A stretch of 64,000 bases of DNA from Nocardia sp. MH4. GTDB lineage: Bacteria > Actinomycetota > Actinomycetes > Mycobacteriales > Mycobacteriaceae. The notes under the pieces are model-generated. The model searched no databases. It saw only the letters and a program-made list of their open reading frames with translations, and was not told where the DNA came from. This document shows, piece by piece, positions 59,001-64,000 of the stretch (position 1 is its first letter; every line of letters starts with the position of its first letter). Position numbers and translations under genes: made by a program. The stretch spans positions 62,001-126,000 of the forward strand of contig NZ_LPNR01000107.1 in the NCBI RefSeq assembly GCF_019266065.1, given 5' to 3'.

Positions 59001-62000
59001 CGGCGTGGACGCGCATCTGCTCGGTGTGCTGGACATGACCGACCCGATGGTGCAGACCGCGGGCGATCCGCCCCGGATCACCCATGTCGATGGGGAACCG
59101 ATCGACGAGTTCTCCCACCGGCTCAGCGCCGAGCGGGGCCAGGCGTTCGTCGACGCGTCCACCCCGGACGCGGGCCTGGTCGCCGACTACGAGCAGCACA
59201 AGGCCCAGCAGAAGGCACTGGAGACCGCGAAGTCCGAGAAGGGCCGGGCGGTGCGTGACGCCGCGATCGCACTCAGGGAGGCCCAGGCGGCGCACACCCG
59301 TGCCGTCGAGGACGCCACAGCGGCCCGAAACCGCGGCGCCGAGGACGCCGACGCGCTCGACCGCGCCGCCCGGGACGCCGCGGACGGGGTGCAGCGTGCG
59401 GCCGACGGTGTCGCGGACGCCAAGCGGGAGGCCGCGGCGGCCAAGGATGCCCTCGAGAACTTCCTCGCCGCCGACGCGGCCGAAGCCGAGGCGGGCAATT
59501 CGCCTGCCAAACGGCTGGAGAAGGCCGAAGCGGAGCGGCTGCCGGCGAAGCGGCGTGGCCACGTCACCTCGATCACCATCGACCGTCTCACCGGTCGCGT
59601 CTACGAGGCGGCCAACGGCACCTCCGACCAGCGCATCCACCCCTCCGACCTGCACCAGACGCTGCACGACAACGTCGCCAGGTACCAGGACCCCATCGAC
59701 GCCTACACCAACGGACGCGACCCGGCCCACTTCCCACACGCGGACAACCCGCTCGGCCACGCCGAGGTGCGCGGCACCAACGCCGCCCTGCACGACCGGG
59801 AACTGCTCAACCGGGATCGCGGGCCGAACGACCAGCTGCCGACCGATTTCGACGGCCTGGCCTCCATCCTCAATTCGCCCTATGTCCCCAGTCGCGGCGT
59901 CGAAGCTCCCTGCTGTGCCAACTGCACCAGGGTCGTCCAGGGCACCGAGAGCACCGCGGGCCACATCATCGACGAAGGCAGACCCCGGGTCGACCCGCTG
60001 CGCCACGCCGGCCTCGAGCAGGCCGCCCGCGACGGCAACCCCGCCGAACCGCGGCTGGTCTCCCCGGAATATCCCGACACCGATTTCATGGGCGACGACG
60101 ATGCCGCGAGCCCGACTCCCGGCGCTGGTGACCCGGTGCCCCCCGGGATGGTCCGCGGGGATGACGGGCTGCTGCACCGGCCGGGGGACCGGACGGACAG
60201 CTACCGCGAACCGGACGGCACCTGGCACCACGTCGATGATCCAGCAGATACCTTCCGGGACAAGCGCTTCCGGCTACAGAACGACACCGGTGGCTTCTAC
60301 CGAGGCGACGACGACCCGCTCGCCGGAGCCGACTACGAGTACAAGGTGCAGAAGGGCGACACCGATTCGCACACCATGCAGGATCCCGGCCGCGCCGACG
60401 AGCTGAAGGAGGCCTCGGACAAGCGGCTCGAGCTGCAGACGCGGCGCGACAAGCAGCGGGTGAAGCTCGACCGTCTCATGGCCGAATTCGGCGTCACCGC
60501 CCGTAACGATCTGGCGCCGGACAAGGTGGCGAGCAAGATCGCCGAGCTGTCCGACGCGGTCGACAACGACGCGACGCTGTCCCAGGCCGAGAAGGAGGCC
60601 AAGGCGGCGAAGCTGATGGCCCTGGAGTCGACGGCGAACAAGTACTTCACGATGGGCGTGAAGATGGTCGCCCTGTCCAAGCTGCTCGGCGAGACCGCCG
60701 GACTCGACTACGCGCTGAGCAGGCCGGGCGCGATCCTGCTCACTCCGTTCGTCGGCGCCTTCGACGGGGCAGGCGTCGTCGACATCGCCTCGATCGTGCC
60801 GCCGACCCGTCCCGGTGATCCGCCAACTCTGCTCGTGGTGGAGGCCAAGGGTGTCGGCGCCACCCTCGGTGGCTCGAAACTGGCTCGGGCGGAACAGGGT
60901 TCGCCGGAGTACCTGCGGCGAACGCTCGAGATGGATCAGAATCTGCAGCGGATTCTCAACGAGACGCCCGAACAGATGCGCGCGCGGGGGATCGACCCCG
61001 ACACCGCCGAGGGCCGGGCATTCCGCCGAGCCGTGGCGGAGCTGCTCGCGGCCCGCGAGAACGGCACCCTGAAGGTCGAGTACAAACTGGTGCACGCCTC
61101 GGCCAAGGGCGAGGTGAGCGTCACCGACCTACGGCTCGTCCGGGACGGCACCGATGTGCTGGCTGACGTGCCCTTGCCCGTCGACCCGGATACCCTCGAC
61201 CGCCTGGCCGACGACGACTCGATCGACTACATGGGCGACGAGAACGGCGAGACACGCAACCGCAGACCCGATTTCGCCGAACCCGAACCGCCGCGGCGGG
61301 AGGTGCGCGTCGAGCTCGGGGACAACGGGGAAGTCGTCGCGCTGCACGTCCAGCTGGACGACGGGCAGTGGGTGGTCGCGCGCACCGACGGCGACGAGAG
61401 TACGCAGCACCCACCGGCGCGACGCGACGACATTCCGGCCGTGGATACCCGGAATACGCTGCGGCGCTTGGTCGATCAGCTCAATGCCGGGTACGACGGG
61501 CTGAATCTGAAGTACCCGTCGGGGTCGGGGCTCGACGGCCGGGGCCAGACCGCGGTTCGAGACGGTGTGGCCGGTGGCGTACACATGGTGACCGATCCGC
61601 CCGCGCCGACCCCGGCCCCCGCGCCGCCGCCGGTCGACGGTCCGGTGGTCAGCGCGCCGCCGCCGGGAGCGGGTGATCCGGCGCTGAATGTGGCGCGGAT
61701 CGGCCGGGAGGGGCTCACCTGGTACCACAACCGCGAGCACATCCCGATCTTCGGTCCGGTGCTGGGCAGGCAGGCGGATGTGGCGGGCGACTACCGGCCC
61801 GTGTACTTCCCCGACGGCACCGAGTACCGGCCGTGGATCAGCGACGCCGACCCCGACGCCGTGCGCGAGACCGTCGTCAGCGAGCTGCGCGCGAACCGGA
61901 TGGAGCCCGACGAGGTCCGCGATGTCCTGAAGGAACTCTTCGATGCCGCGCGGGACCCGCGGCTGCGCCAGGACCTGATCGACGATCTGGAGTTCAACGG

Positions 62001-64000
62001 CCTCATCGATGCCGACGAAGCTCGTGTCATGGAGGAGACGCCGCCGAACCCGCCCGATCCGGCGCCGGAACAGCAGGGCCCGCCGCCCGAGGGCGAGACG
62101 CTCGCGGAGATGGCCGCGCGGCTCGGCATCGAACTCGATGGCGAGGGGCCGGAGGATGTGCGCCGGGCGATCGACCGGCAGAGCCATCGGCTGCTGCGCG
62201 AGATCGGTGCGATCGAGGGACTGGCCGACGCGGCCCGGCGGGCCGACGAGGAGCAGAGCCGCCCGTATCGGCGGGCCGATCATCCTGCCGACCCGGCGCC
62301 CGCGCCCGACGGCCGTTCGGTCTCCGGTCCGGATCGACTGCGCGAGGTGGAATCGGACGGATCCCGCGACGACACCGCGGACTACGACGACACCGCCGAC
62401 TTCGACGCCGCGCCGGCACCGGAGCGCAACCACTGGGGCGACACCAGCGCCCCGCGTCCGGTCCCGTTCTCCCGGGAGGTCAGCTTCCTCGACAAGGATC
62501 CGCTCGGCCGGTTCTTGCGCGACCTGATCGTCGCCTTCGAGGGTGTCACCGCGCTGCGTGACTACGACCGGGTCGGCAACGGCGCGGACAGGCTGCCCGA
62601 ATGGGCCAGCTTCTCCGACGACCGGGAGCCGGGCCGCGACGAGGCGCGGGCTCGCGAGTTCTTCGAGCACGCGCTGCGCCGCGACCAGCTGCGCGACGAA
62701 TTGTCCAGCTGGGCAACGATGTTCGGCCGCGACCTGAGCGAGCTGTCCGGCGACCGGATGGATTCGACGCTCAACGAGCTGCGCGACTCCGCGCGTGAAC
62801 GGGCGCGCAACCTCGCGGACTTCATCGCCGCCGCACAGCCGATCCTGCAGGGTGACGGCGCGGAACCGGTCGGCAGGTCCTACGGCGACCAGGTCGCCCG
62901 CGTGCCCGACGCCGACGGTGGACCCGACCGGCTGCTCGTGGTCGACGGTGCGCTCGACCGCGAGGAGGCGCTGGCCCGCGCGCTGCGGGACAACCCGGAG
63001 CTGGCCGCCGACATCGACAACGGGCGGCTGAAGCCGGACTTCCGGGCGGTGCACGCCGACGGGGCGGGCAGGCAGGTCCTCGACCCGGTGGCCACCCCCG
63101 AGGTGCAGCACATCCGACGCACCGTGGACGGCGCCGAACTGCAGGTGACGATGATGCGCGGGGAGGACGGGCAGTGGCGGCCGGTGCAGCCCGCGCCCGA
63201 ACCGCCGCCCGCCTCGCAAGACCGCGCGGACATGGTGCGCGAGATCGTCGACCTGGCCAGGCAACTGAACCTCGGCCCGGCCGCGCTGCACCCGGACAAC
63301 ATCGACGCCACCATCCGCGCGTTGCATCTGGACAACGCCGTGCGGGCCGGGCAAACCGAGGCGCTGGCCGACTACGCCCGCACGATGGCCGATATCGAGA
63401 CGTTCCACCTGATCGGTGACGCGCGCGGCCAGCTGGCCACCCGACTCGGGATCCCGGAGGGCGAGCTCACGCCGCGCCGGATCGCCGAAGCGCTGACCAA
63501 TCCGAAGCAGCGCCGCGGTCTCCGTCAGCAGCGGTTCGAGGACCTGCTCGACGGGCAGCAGCGCGACCCGAGCAAGACCGCCGGCTACTCCCAGCAGCTG
63601 CGCAATGTCGACGCGGCCGCGGTGAAGGCGGCGCAGGACGCGCTGATCCGGGCGCTGAGCCCGGACAACCCGGACCGGTTGCGGCCGGTTGTCGCCACGA
63701 TCGACCGCTTCGGCAGGCCGACGTACGGGCCCGCCGACAGCGGGATCGATCCGGCCAAGCTCCGCAAGCTCGTCACGCGACTGAACCGGCTGGGGGCGGG
63801 TGACTTCGCGCGGGACGCGCTCGCCGCGTACGCCGACGCGCTGCTGCGAGTCGATCCGTACACCGACCATCCGGCGGGCACCCTGGCCCGCGATCCGCGC
63901 ACCACCGGTGACCCGCACATCTACGATCTCGACGCGATCCATGGCCTGCGCGCGGCCGCCGACGCTGCCGAACCCGGCGGTGGCCCGGTCGATTTCGCCG
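56011..64000 (+). CDS. Giant multi-domain type VII polymorphic toxin (partial, runs off the window)
   Basis: An uninterrupted frame of 2,663 codons, still open at the edge. Residues 1-100 are WXG100-like helices; 110-320 have hydrophobic helices and Gly-rich segments; about 350-790 is acidic/Gly/Pro low complexity. A segment with His834 (VVVHG) and Cys875 (RLLSCHAG) resembles a caspase-fold (clan CD) dyad. Ala-rich helices fill about 1050-1180. A YwqJ-like zinc deaminase has HAE (1250-1252) and PCCANC (1300-1305). A PD-(D/E)XK-like nuclease segment has Asp1585/Asp1591, then E-A-K 1611-1613 and QG-x-x-EYL. D-[FY]-M-[SG]-D-[DE] recurs at 965, 1358 and 1739. ATG 56011 is fixed by an in-frame TAG just upstream, but has no clear ribosome site. 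Domain functions are inferred from motifs. Confidence 0.82.
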   Translation, partial: MIDLPSGLHWLSILAGMEWPEGNEDEMWAMAEDWRTAADSLRGLVDDIDAAKDAAFKAYPQGEGVDEMLKAFEGMARGDQSVTKLAELFDILGDSVYQTGTEIEYTKIMFLSSLGLLALEIAAAWIFPPTAPAVEAAAIAATRVVARTIFGRVLAAILRHGAKAVITRVLKFAAQHVAIDTALGTLQELGVQQWQVDQGHRKEIDWNQVKAAAVSSAAGGLAAGPFGNFLGKRLGDGMSPWLKGAITGTGAGLVGAGGGMLGQFAYDGFTQGWDKAWDNLKTAAADPLMWSAGATNGGISGLNKAGANAAWSKMNPGLFERPSFSSRIREAMGPGYDLGTFGQDSNTAGGDGSTNRPGADGENRAGADDGATGVGGDDGVRAGAGDDTMGDEGSGEARAGAGDDSQSMRPAGGTTPEAEGDGPTNTGAGQANQDSGDDGQTASDGGGAGSGRQESKPEVQTGDTQVGDGGRQDGGSQDSGARAEGEGPVAQSDSGPDTSRAGEAEADAGGVGVNDGTRTDAQSGGQPVTQANDTQMANRDATAQVGAAPATGMVGAGPVATGGPTPGATGQAPVTGQAATPAAGQPAATPAQTPSSPAQSTPGQQATPGQQTSQGQGGQPSTRPGAPEVRTGLPDGTPSAPESRSATPEVLGDGGTGESRADTDGAGDTRADGESRAGAAEPRGGAGLADTPLQGLHAAPGEAPPVRSDAEVTADPVRAGESEVRADPLADVAPVVPIVGTDAGASPARPGPDAARPGRAGSDDTTARDRADSGDDRRQPQPDDNDSGPVYDARLPNGQGVVHHPDGTAIGEDARTHRVSHNVRNDGAHDVVVHGRRDGSVTPSNGDAVHPQDIVDAIRANPNYVPGTPIRLLSCHAGNGNGWAQYIADQLGVDVTAPTDRVGVRNEPDSVPTIDRGGKWRTFSPDSATAPDDISSLRPDSDPSDPSDLDTFDGDGPPLDRDLVDFMSDDDPSTRPSAMSFLTPDVGTVNAPFSRTPGVDAHLLGVLDMTDPMVQTAGDPPRITHVDGEPIDEFSHRLSAERGQAFVDASTPDAGLVADYEQHKAQQKALETAKSEKGRAVRDAAIALREAQAAHTRAVEDATAARNRGAEDADALDRAARDAADGVQRAADGVADAKREAAAAKDALENFLAADAAEAEAGNSPAKRLEKAEAERLPAKRRGHVTSITIDRLTGRVYEAANGTSDQRIHPSDLHQTLHDNVARYQDPIDAYTNGRDPAHFPHADNPLGHAEVRGTNAALHDRELLNRDRGPNDQLPTDFDGLASILNSPYVPSRGVEAPCCANCTRVVQGTESTAGHIIDEGRPRVDPLRHAGLEQAARDGNPAEPRLVSPEYPDTDFMGDDDAASPTPGAGDPVPPGMVRGDDGLLHRPGDRTDSYREPDGTWHHVDDPADTFRDKRFRLQNDTGGFYRGDDDPLAGADYEYKVQKGDTDSHTMQDPGRADELKEASDKRLELQTRRDKQRVKLDRLMAEFGVTARNDLAPDKVASKIAELSDAVDNDATLSQAEKEAKAAKLMALESTANKYFTMGVKMVALSKLLGETAGLDYALSRPGAILLTPFVGAFDGAGVVDIASIVPPTRPGDPPTLLVVEAKGVGATLGGSKLARAEQGSPEYLRRTLEMDQNLQRILNETPEQMRARGIDPDTAEGRAFRRAVAELLAARENGTLKVEYKLVHASAKGEVSVTDLRLVRDGTDVLADVPLPVDPDTLDRLADDDSIDYMGDENGETRNRRPDFAEPEPPRREVRVELGDNGEVVALHVQLDDGQWVVARTDGDESTQHPPARRDDIPAVDTRNTLRRLVDQLNAGYDGLNLKYPSGSGLDGRGQTAVRDGVAGGVHMVTDPPAPTPAPAPPPVDGPVVSAPPPGAGDPALNVARIGREGLTWYHNREHIPIFGPVLGRQADVAGDYRPVYFPDGTEYRPWISDADPDAVRETVVSELRANRMEPDEVRDVLKELFDAARDPRLRQDLIDDLEFNGLIDADEARVMEETPPNPPDPAPEQQGPPPEGETLAEMAARLGIELDGEGPEDVRRAIDRQSHRLLREIGAIEGLADAARRADEEQSRPYRRADHPADPAPAPDGRSVSGPDRLREVESDGSRDDTADYDDTADFDAAPAPERNHWGDTSAPRPVPFSREVSFLDKDPLGRFLRDLIVAFEGVTALRDYDRVGNGADRLPEWASFSDDREPGRDEARAREFFEHALRRDQLRDELSSWATMFGRDLSELSGDRMDSTLNELRDSARERARNLADFIAAAQPILQGDGAEPVGRSYGDQVARVPDADGGPDRLLVVDGALDREEALARALRDNPELAADIDNGRLKPDFRAVHADGAGRQVLDPVATPEVQHIRRTVDGAELQVTMMRGEDGQWRPVQPAPEPPPASQDRADMVREIVDLARQLNLGPAALHPDNIDATIRALHLDNAVRAGQTEALADYARTMADIETFHLIGDARGQLATRLGIPEGELTPRRIAEALTNPKQRRGLRQQRFEDLLDGQQRDPSKTAGYSQQLRNVDAAAVKAAQDALIRALSPDNPDRLRPVVATIDRFGRPTYGPADSGIDPAKLRKLVTRLNRLGAGDFARDALAAYADALLRVDPYTDHPAGTLARDPRTTGDPHIYDLDAIHGLRAAADAAEPGGGPVDFA

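Noticed and set aside
55876..60231. A minus-strand open frame of 1,451 codons
   Set aside because: The plus strand over the same bases carries deaminase and WXG100-like motifs in a frame open to the window end; the minus frame is shadow.
61129..63942. A minus-strand open frame of 937 codons
   Set aside because: Also antisense to the giant plus-strand toxin frame, with typical Arg/Gly/Val shadow composition.

Overview
The window looks like chromosome from a Nocardia or close relative. It is GC-rich with strong G/C bias at third codon positions, carries a nocobactin/mycobactin-type siderophore cluster under IdeR-like operators, has the actinobacterial ribosomal spc gene order with a zinc-type S14, and holds several type VII (ESX) secretion substrate loci. 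No tRNA, rRNA, CRISPR array or insertion sequence was seen.

Left part (1-20,300), iron acquisition. After a membrane-anchored alpha/beta hydrolase come a siderophore-interacting reductase (minus strand) and, divergently, the lysine N6-monooxygenase NbtG, with two IdeR-like boxes between them. An acyltransferase (NbtH/MbtK type) and a thioesterase diverge around a third box. The thioesterase leads a tight co-directional run: stand-alone ketosynthase, AT-KR-ACP polyketide synthase, a C-A-PCP-C-PCP synthetase and a C-A-PCP-E-like synthetase, ending at a perfect 18-bp hairpin. Salicylate synthesis, salicylate loading and the Cy-A-PCP oxazoline module are not here. A second iron unit at 33.7-34.75 kb pairs a siderophore-binding lipoprotein with a SagB-type azoline oxidase behind a near-palindromic IdeR-like box. 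That oxidase is a candidate for making the oxazole ring that distinguishes nocobactins from mycobactins.

Middle left (20.3-32.2 kb), a minus-strand type VII substrate locus. Its transcription order is YbaB-like protein, WXG100 protein, a 1,903-residue polymorphic toxin with a papain-fold (glutamine deamidase-like) warhead, an orphan toxin-tip protein, a probable immunity protein, a DUF3558-type lipoprotein, a small helical protein, a PPE-like substrate, EspG and a short protein. A convincing immunity gene with a strong ribosome-binding site lies inside the giant toxin frame in another reading frame. A second pretoxin copy and a displaced tip follow it, which looks like warhead replacement that kept the long frame open.

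Middle right (34.8-50.8 kb), housekeeping: an M13 metallopeptidase lipoprotein, the spc ribosomal genes, secY-adk-map and dtd. The spc genes are split after rpsN by a terminator and about 4 kb of unrelated genes. rpsH then restarts from a promoter almost identical to the one before rplN.

Right end (51-64 kb), a second type VII substrate locus: a PPE-like protein with an Asn-rich tail, EspG, WXG100, three opposing probable chaperone/immunity genes, and a frame open from 56,011 past the window edge (more than 2,660 residues). This last gene has a WXG100-like/transmembrane N-terminus, a possible caspase-fold segment, a YwqJ-like deaminase and a PD-(D/E)XK-like nuclease segment. A D-[FY]-M-[SG]-D-[DE] motif recurs after each of those three. 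A promoter/leader of about 70 bp is duplicated before the WXG100 gene and before this toxin.
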